This document shows positions 26,583 to 35,247 of a stretch of DNA of 64,000 nt, piece after piece (the stretch's first letter is position 1; the number at the start of each line of letters is the position of its first letter). The notes below the pieces were generated by a model. The model made no database searches. It had not been told where the DNA came from and worked only from the letters and a program-made list of their open reading frames with translations. The position numbers and the translations under genes are program-made. This DNA is from Paraburkholderia silviterrae (lineage in GTDB: Bacteria > Pseudomonadota > Gammaproteobacteria > Burkholderiales > Burkholderiaceae). The DNA is taken from assembly GCF_004353915.1 (NCBI RefSeq), contig NZ_SMRP01000017.1, positions 88,514-152,513 of the forward strand, written 5' to 3'.

Positions 26583-27237
26583 GATGTTTCTCCTCGTGGT
26601 TGGTGGGCACATGCGGGGCCCATGCGGGTGCGTGGCGGGAATGCCTTGCAGTGTAGGCGCGCCTCTGGTTTTATAGAATCGAATAGTTTTAATGCGAGCT
26701 AGCAGAAGCGCTAATACTTACTGAAAGTATTTTGAAATATTGTTGCCACTACTTCTTATGACTGCTCGAAGACCTACAACTCGCGGCAGCTCGCATTAGA
26801 AGTTTCTGCCGCATCAACAGCAACGCACATACCTGAGGAATAGGCAACCAACAAAATATCAAGGAAAAATTAATCCAAATCATGAAATTTAACCAAAACT
26901 AACATCGCCGCATTGATTGTATTCAATCTGATTATTAGGCTTTTACGCAGCGATCCCGCTGCAAGCATGGAGAGCCTGCGATGAACCACGAATATTATTC
27001 GGCAAAAAATTATCGAAATTACGAATAACGAATAATGAATTCGAAAATACCACCTATAGCACAATGGATACCGTCGGCGGCTCAACGGCGTTGTTGCATC
27101 AATCTGTCCGCGGCATGCCAACGTTGACATGCAACGTCCGGGCGTGGCTCCGTTAAAAAAATTCTCTTCCTGCGTAATTTTTCGATATTTCCCAGGAAGA
27201 TGCGCAACAACACGACCAGCAAGCGAGCACTAAGGCC
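26583..27237. other. AT-rich intergenic segment upstream of dgdA
   Basis: About 650 bases, clearly the AT-richest part of the window, with runs such as ATTATTCGGCAAAAAATTAT. It holds the divergent promoters of dgdA and the EamA gene. A stretch at 27087-27104 resembles an IS end. No protein of its own was recognised. Confidence 0.6.
27087..27104 (+). mobile_element. Possible solitary end of an IS5-group insertion sequence
   Basis: GGCGTTGTTGCATCAATC resembles the terminal inverted repeats of IS5/IS903-group elements, which commonly open GGC-TTGTTG. No second end, target duplication or transposase was found, so this is only a possible scar. Confidence 0.25.
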
Positions 27238-28104
27238 ATGAAATCCGAAAACCTCTGGGCTACTGCCCTCGTTGGGGTAACCGTGCTGTGGGGCTGGTCA
27301 TTTGTGGCAATACATGAATCACTTGAGGTCCTAAGTGCCTCAGCATTCAATGCGTGCCGTTTCCTGATTGGGGCGACGGTGATGCTCATTGTCTTGCTTC
27401 GCCGGCGGCGACAGATTGTTTGGCGAGAGGCACGGCGTGGTCTTCTGCCGGGACTTGTGTTGTTTCTTGCGTTTGCGCTTCAAACGGTGGGTATCGCATT
27501 CACCACCGCCTCGAATGCCAGCTTCATCACAGGCCTTGCAGTCATCTTTGCTCCATTGTTTGCGTACTGGATGCTTCAAATCAGACCAAATCGACAACAA
27601 ATTGCCAGCGCGATCGTTGCCGCAATAGGGCTTGCGCTGCTGACGGTGCAGGACCTGTCGGTGCACATTGGAGACTTGCTCGTCCTCGGTTGTGCGGTCT
27701 TTACCGCCCTGCATATCGTCGTATTGTCCAAACAAAGCAAAGGTGCCGACGTCGAGTTGCTGGCGTTCGTTCAAGTTCTCATTGTCGGACTCCTCTCCCT
27801 GACGTGGTCAGTCGTGTGCAGGGAGTTTTCGGTTCCCCATACGCCCCAGCCAATATGGACGGTTGTCATCGTCGGCATTGGAGGCACGGCAGTCGGGTAC
27901 TTTGTGCAGACCAAGGCTCAAGTCGAATCTTCTCCAAGTCGGATCGCGCTAATCCTCGTGCTGGAGCCGGTGTTCGGGGGGCTATTCGGATACTTCATAG
28001 GCGGAGACCGACTCAACTCCGTCAACCTCGTAGGCGCAATGTTAATCGTCATTTCGATGATTATTGCCGAGTTTCGCCCGCGCCTTCGAATCGCTCCCCA
28101 TTGA
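27238..28104 (+). CDS. EamA/DMT family transporter
   Basis: A 288-residue carrier with ten predicted membrane helices in two EamA repeats. Features are WGWSFVAIHESLEVLSASAF at the start, ALQTVGIAFTTASNASFITG in the first repeat and LVLEPVFGGLFGYFIGGD in the second. Members export amino acids or other small metabolites. Its base composition is less GC-rich than the surrounding genes. It is 69 bases upstream of the oxygenase gene on the same strand. The pairing suggests that the oxygenase product is what it exports. Confidence 0.88.
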   Translation: MKSENLWATALVGVTVLWGWSFVAIHESLEVLSASAFNACRFLIGATVMLIVLLRRRRQIVWREARRGLLPGLVLFLAFALQTVGIAFTTASNASFITGLAVIFAPLFAYWMLQIRPNRQQIASAIVAAIGLALLTVQDLSVHIGDLLVLGCAVFTALHIVVLSKQSKGADVELLAFVQVLIVGLLSLTWSVVCREFSVPHTPQPIWTVVIVGIGGTAVGYFVQTKAQVESSPSRIALILVLEPVFGGLFGYFIGGDRLNSVNLVGAMLIVISMIIAEFRPRLRIAPH

Positions 28105-28173
28105 TGGGCGGCCTGTTGAACGACGGCGCGTTTTCCTGTGTGTGTTTCCCTCCTTCAGTAAGTGGAGAATGCT

Positions 28174-29058
28174 ATGCCTGACACTTTCGATGAACTTAAT
28201 GCATCTAGTGGACTTATCGTGATCGACAACAAGGTCGATAACACCGCGCCGTGGAATTCCTGGGCGAACGAAATCGTAACGCGTGGATACGCAATTGTCT
28301 CGATCTCGCCCGGGATGCAAGAAGACTTCCAGTCCCTCCAACAGCTTGCCGGAAGCATTGGATTTCGGGACAAAGAAGAGTTCAGCTTCATTGAACGAAC
28401 GGACGGTTACTTCCCTATTGGCTACTCACATATTGGGAAGGAAAATCAGGATCGATGCGAGATATTTAATTACTGGCATCGTTTCAGGGCAGAACACGAA
28501 CGGTATCCGTTCAGCCGTAGCGAATTCTACTCGCGAATCGAGAGCTACGAGGCACAGGTAGCTACGTATGGGCAAAAAATCATCGATGAAATCTGCAGGC
28601 GATACGGCTATGCACGCGAAATCCGGACTCGCGATGATTCATATCTCCAATTCAATCACTATCGCGAAGACCTGCGCCTTGGCAACTACCGATATCTGCA
28701 AAATAAGCATGAGGACGGGCATCTGATCACGATTATCAAGCCGAACGCCCCAGGCCTTGTCCTTTTCCGGGGCGATAAGGAATGTCTCGTCGATGTAGCA
28801 AAAGATCAAGCATTCGTAATCGCAGGCTCGCTGCTGACCCAGCTTTCCGAGGGCGAAATCCAGCCTGTCTACCATGCTGTCCTCAATCTTACGTTGCCGA
28901 CAGCACGAGCATCAATCGTATATAACGTCAATATCCTCAGCGAGGCCATTCCGAGTTTCAAACAAGGTCGAGAAATCAAGATGTACGACTTCGCGAACGA
29001 AAAGCACCTTGAATTTGGTCACGCCCCTTACGTGGTCAATCGCATCCAGGCGAGGTAG
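28174..29058 (+). CDS. 2-oxoglutarate/Fe(II) oxygenase of the isopenicillin N synthase-like family
   Basis: Predicted non-haem iron oxygenase of 294 residues. The iron triad is readable as His179-x-Asp181 (NKHEDGHLITIIKP) and His234 (QPVYHAVLN). Arg245-x-Ser247 (TARAS) is the motif that holds 2-oxoglutarate, and the N-terminal domain shows the IPNS-like RGYAIVSISPG block. The overall length is slightly short for the family. The start at 28174 follows GGAG. Codon use and GC are clearly lower than in flanking genes, a sign of transfer. Family members make antibiotics or ethylene or hydroxylate amino acids; the substrate here is unknown. Confidence 0.82.
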   Translation: MPDTFDELNASSGLIVIDNKVDNTAPWNSWANEIVTRGYAIVSISPGMQEDFQSLQQLAGSIGFRDKEEFSFIERTDGYFPIGYSHIGKENQDRCEIFNYWHRFRAEHERYPFSRSEFYSRIESYEAQVATYGQKIIDEICRRYGYAREIRTRDDSYLQFNHYREDLRLGNYRYLQNKHEDGHLITIIKPNAPGLVLFRGDKECLVDVAKDQAFVIAGSLLTQLSEGEIQPVYHAVLNLTLPTARASIVYNVNILSEAIPSFKQGREIKMYDFANEKHLEFGHAPYVVNRIQAR

Positions 29059-29110
29059 TTGCATCAGCGTGAAGCACGCGCTCTGAGGAACAACAACAAA
29101 GGCGAATACC

Positions 29111-29986
29111 TTGAGTCAGTCCCTCGAAATCGATCTGCTGCGCTCGTTTGCGGTCATAGCGGAAGTGCGCTCGCTCAGCCGCGCGGCTAGCCGGATCGGC
29201 CGCACGCAGTCCGCGCTGAGCCAGCAGATGAAGCGGCTGGAAGACATCGTCGACCAGCCGCTGTTCCAGCGCACTGGCCGCGGCGTGGTGCTGACGAATC
29301 CTGGCGAGCGCCTGTTGATTCACGCCCAGCGCATGCTGCGGCTGCACGACGAGGCCATGGCCGACCTCTGCGGCAAGGGCTTGACGGGGACGATCCGCTT
29401 CGGCTGCCCGGACGACTATGCCGCCGTGTTTCTGCCCGCGCTGTTGCGCGAGTTTTCGCGCCAGCACCCGCAGGCGCTCGTGGAGGTGGTTTGCGGGCCC
29501 ACGCCGCGCCTCATCGAGCAGCTCGAAAACCGCGCCGTGGATCTCGCGATGATTTCGTTGCCGGATGCACGGGCGGAGCTGCGAGACAGCGCGGACGACG
29601 ACATCATTCGCCACGAGCAACTCGTGTGGATCGGCTATCCGGGGCTGGATCCGTCGCACTTCGATCCGTTGCCGCTCGCGCTCTCCGATCCGGACACGCT
29701 CGACCACATCGCCGCGTGCGAAGCGCTGCAACGTGCCGGCCGCGCTTACCGGCTGGCCTATGCGAGCAGCAGCCTCGCCGGCCTGACTGCGCTGGTGCGT
29801 TCGGGACAGGCCTTCGCGGTGATGACGCAGACGGCGGTGCCGGCGGATCTCGCGATCCTGCACGGCGATCCCGGCCTGCCGCCCCTGCCCGCCGTGGGAA
29901 TTACCTTGAGGTTCGAGCGCAAGCGCCCCTCGCATCTCACCGCGGCGTTTGCCGAGCACATCCGGCTCACGCTGCCGCTGCTATGA
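29111..29986 (+). CDS. LysR family transcriptional regulator, candidate DgdR
   Basis: A 291-residue regulator. The N-terminal HTH (DLLRSFAVIAEVRSLSRAAS, then RTQSALSQQMKRLE) is typical, and the effector domain spans about 90-291. The start is a TTG at 29111 with AAAGGCG upstream. Its base composition returns to the GC-rich host norm. Its strand is divergent from dgdA, the arrangement of dgdA-dgdR in B. cepacia, but the oxygenase cassette lies between. It could regulate dgdA, the cassette, or both. Confidence 0.85.
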   Translation: MSQSLEIDLLRSFAVIAEVRSLSRAASRIGRTQSALSQQMKRLEDIVDQPLFQRTGRGVVLTNPGERLLIHAQRMLRLHDEAMADLCGKGLTGTIRFGCPDDYAAVFLPALLREFSRQHPQALVEVVCGPTPRLIEQLENRAVDLAMISLPDARAELRDSADDDIIRHEQLVWIGYPGLDPSHFDPLPLALSDPDTLDHIAACEALQRAGRAYRLAYASSSLAGLTALVRSGQAFAVMTQTAVPADLAILHGDPGLPPLPAVGITLRFERKRPSHLTAAFAEHIRLTLPLL

Positions 29987-30013
29987 GGGGCGCTGCGAAC
30001 TAGCGCGAGACGC

Positions 30014-31432
30014 TCAGCCCGTGATCTTTGCGATCTGGAGCAGGTTCGTCGTGCCCGACTCGCCGAACGGCAAGCCGGCGGCAATCGCCACGAGGTCGCC
30101 TTCACGGCCGAATCCTTCGCTCACCGCCGCGCGGCACGCGAGGCCGATCATCTCGTCGACGTTGGACGCCTCCACGCGCGGCACCGCGTGAACGCCCCAG
30201 GTCAACGCGAGGCGGCGTGCAACCGTCTCCGAAGGCGTCAACGCGACGATGCGCGACGAGGCGCGCTCGCGGGCCGCCCGCAAGCTCGTGAAGCCCGAGC
30301 TCGTGTAGGTGACGGTGACGGCCGGCTCGATCAGTTGCACGGCCTTCCTGAGCGCGCAGCAGATCGAATCGGCGACCGTCGCATCGGCACGCGTGTGCGA
30401 GGCGTCGATCTGCTCGCGGTAAGCCGGGTCGCGCTCCACACGCTCGATGATGCGGTTCATGGTGGTGACCGCTTCGAGCGGGAACTTGCCGCTCGCCGAT
30501 TCGGCCGAGAGCATCACCGCGTCGGCGCCTTCGTAAATCGCGCCGGCGACGTCCGAAGTTTCCGCACGCGTGGGCACCGGCGAATTCGTCATCGATTCGA
30601 GCATTTGCGTCGCCACCACCACCACGCGGCCGACGCGGCGGCATTCGCGAATGATCCGGCGCTGCAGCTCGGGAATCTGCTCGGCCGGCAGCTCCACGCC
30701 CAGGTCGCCGCGCGCGACCATCACGCCGTCGCAACGCTGGACGATGCCTTCGAGGTGATCGATCGCCAGCGGCTTCTCGAGCTTCGCCATGATCCATGCG
30801 CGATCGCCGATCAGCGCGCGCGCTTCCTCGATATCCTCCACGCATTGCACGAACGAGAGCGCCACCCAGTCGACGCCGAGCTCGAGCCCGAACGCCAGAT
30901 CCGCGCGGTCCTTCTTCGTGAGCGGGGAGATCGGCAGATGGGAGCCCGGCACGTTCACGCCCTTGCGGTCGGAAATGCGGCCGCCCGCCAGCACGACGGT
31001 CTCGGCGAAGCTATCGCCCGACTCTTCCACGCGCAGACGGATCTTGCCGTCGTCGAGCAGCAGTTCCGAACCCGGCTTGATGGCTTGAAAGATCTCGGGA
31101 TGCGGGAGCGGCGCGCGCGCCTGGCTGCCCGGCGTCGTATCGAGGTCGAGACGGAAGCGAGCGCCGACGGCGAGTTCCGCGGCGCCGTTCTCGAACGTTC
31201 CGAGGCGCAGCTTCGGCCCCTGGAGATCGAGCAAAATACCGACCGGGCGGCCGTATTCCTGCTCCAGACGGCGGATTTCCGCATGACGCTGGCTATGATC
31301 GTCGTGCGTGCCATGGCTGAAATTCAGCCGGAAGACGTCGACGCCCGCCTCAAAAAGTGCGCGGATGACCTTAGGGTCCGAACTGGCCGGCCCGACCGTG
31401 GCTATGATCTTGGCATTACGATTTCGCTTCAT
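30014..31432 (-). CDS. pyk: Pyruvate kinase
   Basis: Final step of glycolysis: phosphoenolpyruvate plus ADP to pyruvate plus ATP. 472 residues. MKRNRNAKIIATVGPASSDP and FRLNFSHGTHDDH open the barrel, the active-site signature is IMAKLEKPLAI, and GVMVARGDLGVELP and the MLESMTNSPVPTRAE block follow. The C-terminal regulatory domain is present. The start at 31432 has GGAGAGG upstream; the open frame extends beyond it but lacks similarity. It is a free-standing gene. A genome of this kind usually has two pyruvate kinases, and which one this is cannot be told. Confidence 0.95.
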   Translation of the reverse strand: MKRNRNAKIIATVGPASSDPKVIRALFEAGVDVFRLNFSHGTHDDHSQRHAEIRRLEQEYGRPVGILLDLQGPKLRLGTFENGAAELAVGARFRLDLDTTPGSQARAPLPHPEIFQAIKPGSELLLDDGKIRLRVEESGDSFAETVVLAGGRISDRKGVNVPGSHLPISPLTKKDRADLAFGLELGVDWVALSFVQCVEDIEEARALIGDRAWIMAKLEKPLAIDHLEGIVQRCDGVMVARGDLGVELPAEQIPELQRRIIRECRRVGRVVVVATQMLESMTNSPVPTRAETSDVAGAIYEGADAVMLSAESASGKFPLEAVTTMNRIIERVERDPAYREQIDASHTRADATVADSICCALRKAVQLIEPAVTVTYTSSGFTSLRAARERASSRIVALTPSETVARRLALTWGVHAVPRVEASNVDEMIGLACRAAVSEGFGREGDLVAIAAGLPFGESGTTNLLQIAKITG

Positions 31433-32075
31433 TTCCTCTCCGCGGACTACGTTGCGCCGCGCCCCACCGATGCGGGGCGCGCGAAACTCATGAACGTTCG
31501 TCAGTGTGGGGCTGCACACATGAGACACTGGGATCTGCTCCGGCGCGCTGGCGCGCCGGGCTGCGGGGCGTGAGGCTCGAATGCGGGTGAGGGTAAAAAA
31601 ACCCGTCCGGCCCGCATAGCGCTGGAAAACCCCTGGAGCGGGGCGAGAAACGGGCAATGGCTTGTCGATCAACGCTTGCAGAGGCTTATCCCTCGCACGC
31701 AATACTGATTTCCCGCGAGGGGCATTCCAGGCGTCCTGACGATCCTCTATGATGACGCCCCATGCCAATTGCCGATCAAAACATCTGCATAACTAAGTGG
31801 ATATATCGATCGGCAGCAGAGCGCACACGAAGCAGCAGGCGCGCACTTCCGGCCACGCCATTCCACGCAAATAGCACTACCGTTCGCCAGACGCGGCCAG
31901 ATGCATTTCGAGCGCCATTCTGACCAGGCGGCTTCGCCCACGCGAACGCCCGATCCAGCGTTCCACTGATGAGACGCAGTGGCTTACCGGCACCCTCTAC
32001 CGGAAACCGGTCCGCGATCCTATCTTCCATCCATGCAAACGAGGCCGTTCAGGCCGGAAGACAAGGATTCGCACC
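31433..32075. other. Intergenic region between pyruvate kinase and pirin
   Basis: About 640 bases between divergent genes. A GC-rich inverted repeat region around 31540-31570 lies on the pyruvate kinase side. Open frames on both strands lack ribosome sites and recognisable content. I see no RNA gene or riboswitch fold. Confidence 0.45.
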
Positions 32076-32963
32076 ATGAAGAAGATTATCGGCAAGTACA
32101 GCAACCCCAGCCAGCACTGGGTCGGCGACGGTTTCCCGGTTCGCACGCTGTTTTCGGACCACACGGTGGGCCGCCATCTGAGCCCGTTCCTGATGCTCGA
32201 CCACGCGGGCCCCGCGCAATTCGATCCGACCACGCAACAGCGCGGCGTCGGCCAGCATCCGCATCGCGGCTTTGAAACGGTGACGATCGTCTATGAGGGC
32301 GAACTCGAACACCGTGACTCGTCGGGCGGCGGCGGCAAGATCGGCCCGGGCGACGTGCAGTGGATGACCGCGGGCGCGGGCATCATTCACGAGGAATTTC
32401 ACTCGCGCGATTTCGCCAGGTCGGGCGGCACGCTCGAGATGGCGCAGCTTTGGGTCAACCTGCCCGCAAAGGACAAGATGACGCCGCCGCGCTATCAGAC
32501 GGTGCTCGCGGACACGATTCCGTCTGTGGAATTGCCCGGGAAGGCCGGGACCGTGCGCGTGATCGCCGGCGAATATGCGGGCCATGCCGGGCCGGCCCTC
32601 ACCTTCACGTCCATGGACGTCTGGGACATGCGCGTGAAGGGTGGACACGACACGCGCCTCGTCTACCCGGCAGGACGCTCGCTTGCGCTCGTCGTGCTGC
32701 GCGGGCGCATCGTCGTGAACGGCAGTGAGCAGGTGGGAGACGGCGAGCTGGTGCTGTTCGAGCGCACGGGCACCGACGTGCAGATCGACGCGTCCAGCGA
32801 CGCGACGATCCTGCTGCTCGGCGGCGAGCCGATCGACGAGCCGGTGGTCGCGTATGGCCCGTTCGTGATGAACACGGCTGAAGAGATCCGCAAGGCGGTG
32901 CTGGACTTCAATAGCGGCCGCTTTGGGCAGATCGCGAAGGAAGCGGCACCGGGCGTGCAGTAA
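32076..32963 (+). CDS. Pirin family protein
   Basis: A 295-residue bicupin. The N-terminal cupin binds metal through His61 and His63 (GQHPHRGFETVTIV), His105 and Glu107 (AGIIHEEFHS), matching the human pirin ligands in order and spacing. Bacterial pirins include quercetin 2,3-dioxygenases and regulators of pyruvate metabolism, so the exact role is open. The ATG at 32076 has AAGGA upstream. A strong hairpin follows the gene. It is divergent from pyruvate kinase. Confidence 0.9.
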   Translation: MKKIIGKYSNPSQHWVGDGFPVRTLFSDHTVGRHLSPFLMLDHAGPAQFDPTTQQRGVGQHPHRGFETVTIVYEGELEHRDSSGGGGKIGPGDVQWMTAGAGIIHEEFHSRDFARSGGTLEMAQLWVNLPAKDKMTPPRYQTVLADTIPSVELPGKAGTVRVIAGEYAGHAGPALTFTSMDVWDMRVKGGHDTRLVYPAGRSLALVVLRGRIVVNGSEQVGDGELVLFERTGTDVQIDASSDATILLLGGEPIDEPVVAYGPFVMNTAEEIRKAVLDFNSGRFGQIAKEAAPGVQ

Positions 32964-32973
32964 CAGCGCAATG

Positions 32974-33011
32974 CGCGCGCGGCGGTTTGGCTGGGCAAGC
33001 CGCCGCGCGCG
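32974..33011 (+). terminator. Long GC hairpin after the pirin gene
   Basis: CGCGCGCGGCGG pairs perfectly with CCGCCGCGCGCG, and the loop can pair four further bases. No T run follows, so termination is likely but not certain. Confidence 0.6.
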
Positions 33012-33214
33012 ATCTCGTCGTTGCGCGCCACATGCGTGGTGCAAACAGGTATGCAGGTCGAGACGTTTCCTACGGGCAGGATACCTTATCGAGTGGACAG
33101 GACAGCATGGCATACGGCGGGCGCAGTGCCATCCTTGAGGCCGGGCTTCGCGAGATCGAACTGGCTCTCGCGAATTCGATGCGTCAGATCGATGCCTGAA
33201 ATCCTGGCCGCGGC

Positions 33215-33250
33215 GCTCCTGAACCCGCTCCTGAACCCGCTCCTGAACCG
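33215..33250. repeat. Three tandem 12-bp repeats
   Basis: GCTCCTGAACCC occurs at 33215 and 33227, and a third copy at 33239 ends in G. It lies in non-coding DNA 60 bases beyond the stop of the PQQ-type protein. Confidence 0.9.
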
Positions 33251-33312
33251 TTTTAAACCGGGCATCACATGCCGGGCAAACCGCTCACGCGCGTAACCGG
33301 TTTGTTCGCCGC

Positions 33313-34881
33313 TTACTGTTTTGCGGTAAGGCCAAACGCGTAGAGCTTGTGACTGGTGCCGTCGTACGGCAGGCCGAGCACCTTGGTGTGGTAGCCAGCG
33401 CCCCAGTACACCGAGCCGTCGACAATTGCCGCACCCGACACCACCGCGCCATTATTCGCATAACTCCACTTGATGGCACCGGTAGCCGCATCGAGCGCAT
33501 ACATGCTCGTGCCCGTGCCGGCCAGCGAACCGGCATAGACCACGCCATTGGCAGCCGACATCGCCACCGTGTCCATCTTGCCCTGCGGGTCGGCCGTGCG
33601 CCACAGCACCTTTCCGGTAGCAGCATCGACCGCCGCCCAGATGCCGCCGTTAGTGGTCTTCTGGCCATTCGGACCGTTGTCAACGTCGATCGATTTTCCG
33701 TCCAGGTTGCCGATCGAGACGTAAATACGCTTGCCGTCCGCAGCCGTACCCCACAGCATACCGCCCAGCAAGCTGCCCGGACCCACCTGGGTATGCCAAA
33801 TCACCTTACCGGTCTTCGGATCGAGCGCCCAGTACACGCCGCTTTTTGCGCCCGCGCCCACTAGCGTCCTCTCCTTGCCGTCGATGGTGGCCTTGAACAG
33901 GTTTGGCCCCGCGCCGAAATCGTAGTCCGGACCATCGTTGTGGTCGTAGTTGGTCGACATGTCGGCCGCCAACGTGCGGCTATGCCAGACCACCTTGCCG
34001 GTCTTCAGATCAAGCGCGACGAAGCTGTCGATCATGTTGGCCGGCGTATCGGGTTCACAGTTCTTCTGGGTCGGATAACGGCAGTGGCCGGGCGGCACCG
34101 AGAAATTGTTGCCGGTGGTCACGTAGAGCAGGCCGGTTTCATGATCGACCGCAGCCGTGTTGCCCCACACCGAGCCGCCGGTATAGCCCTTCGGTACCGT
34201 ATAAGTCTTCCACAGCATTTTGCCGGTCTTGGCGTCGAGGGCAACCACGGCGCCGCGGTAAGTCGGCTTGTCCTTGAGCGCTTCCGCACGCGACGAGATG
34301 CCGACATAGACCATGCCGCGATCGACAATCGGCGATTGGGTGATGATCGCGGTCGGATCCGAATCCACCTTGGTCCGCCATAGTGGTGCGCCATCCTCGG
34401 CCTTGGCAGCCAGTATGAACGCGCCGGTCGGGTTGTTTGCTATCTGTGTGCCCTGACCGAAGATCAGCGTGTCTTCCCAGTACGCCGGACTGGTGCGCGA
34501 AGCATCGTTTTCGATTCCGCTGTAATCAGTAATCTTCTTCTTCCACTTCACCTTGCCGCTGGCAGCATCGACGGCCCAGAGCGAGCCGCCGAAGTCCGGC
34601 ACGTACACAGTGCCGTTGGCTACAGTCGGCGTGGCCGAGACGTTGCCGTCGGTATCCAGTGTCCAGCGCGGCGTGAGCTGTGAAACGTTGTCGACACCGA
34701 TGGTGTGCTCGTCCGGCGCGGTGCGCGTGTTGTCGACGCCCTGGCCGGCGAAGACCCAGTCCGCGGCCGCAATCGGGCCGCTTGCAAACATGCCGAACAG
34801 TGCGAGCGCTCCGACCATGGCTGGCGTGCGCTGGCACCATGAGGTCACGAGCCCAGCGTTTTGTTTGTCGCATTTTTTCAT
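33313..34881 (-). CDS. Exported PQQ-binding-like beta-propeller protein (quinoprotein dehydrogenase-like)
   Basis: A 522-residue protein. The signal peptide ends near residue 40 (GPIAAA). The mature chain is a propeller with tryptophan-docking blades such as SLWAVDAASGKVKWKKKI, VVALDAKTGKMLWKTY and DPKTGKVIWHTQVGPG. The layout is that of PQQ-dependent polyvinyl-alcohol or alcohol dehydrogenases, but there is no haem motif (CxxCH). Two cysteines in CRYPTQKNC could form a disulfide. Whether it binds PQQ and oxidises an alcohol, or is only a propeller, cannot be settled by eye. The start at 34881 follows AAAGGTG. No PQQ-synthesis or cytochrome gene is adjacent. Confidence 0.78.
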   Translation of the reverse strand: MKKCDKQNAGLVTSWCQRTPAMVGALALFGMFASGPIAAADWVFAGQGVDNTRTAPDEHTIGVDNVSQLTPRWTLDTDGNVSATPTVANGTVYVPDFGGSLWAVDAASGKVKWKKKITDYSGIENDASRTSPAYWEDTLIFGQGTQIANNPTGAFILAAKAEDGAPLWRTKVDSDPTAIITQSPIVDRGMVYVGISSRAEALKDKPTYRGAVVALDAKTGKMLWKTYTVPKGYTGGSVWGNTAAVDHETGLLYVTTGNNFSVPPGHCRYPTQKNCEPDTPANMIDSFVALDLKTGKVVWHSRTLAADMSTNYDHNDGPDYDFGAGPNLFKATIDGKERTLVGAGAKSGVYWALDPKTGKVIWHTQVGPGSLLGGMLWGTAADGKRIYVSIGNLDGKSIDVDNGPNGQKTTNGGIWAAVDAATGKVLWRTADPQGKMDTVAMSAANGVVYAGSLAGTGTSMYALDAATGAIKWSYANNGAVVSGAAIVDGSVYWGAGYHTKVLGLPYDGTSHKLYAFGLTAKQ

Positions 34882-35247
34882 GACATCACCTTTACCGAGA
34901 GATCTGTGATTGATGACCGGCCGATCAGCAACGGCCCGCGTTGCAAACGCTCGATCGAAGCGGGGCGGAGGGGAACGACAGCAACATTCAGCGATGCGAG
35001 ACGTACATCGTGCTTTCAAAAACCGGGACGAAGATCGGTATAGCCGGGACGGATCCACGTGGTGCAGTATCTTTTATGAAATTTAGAATTAATTTGCAAA
35101 ATACTTAATCCGAATTGGAACGCAAACCCGTCGCGATCAGCATCACGTAATCAGTGTAGGCGACACGGCTCTGATGCGATGGGGGGGCCCCGCGCATCAA
35201 GACGTCGCCGTCACATGCGATGCAGGGCGTCTGCCGCGATGCGGCAG
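34882..35247. other. Intergenic region upstream of the PQQ-type protein
   Basis: Includes an AT-rich patch (about 35070-35105) and presumably the promoter for the PQQ-type gene. No gene, riboswitch or operator was recognised. Confidence 0.45.

Larger units (their letters stand above)
32964..33312. other. Intergenic region with hairpin and triplicated 12-mer
   Basis: Lies between convergent genes. It contains the 12-bp stem hairpin at 32974-33011 and three 12-bp repeats at 33215-33250. No gene was recognised. Confidence 0.5.

Noticed and set aside
26870..27130. An 86-codon minus-strand frame in the AT-rich flank of dgdA
   Set aside because: No ribosome site and no recognisable content; it arises from AT-rich non-coding DNA.
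31433..31768. N-terminal extension of pyruvate kinase
   Set aside because: Family similarity and the ribosome site both place the start at 31432.
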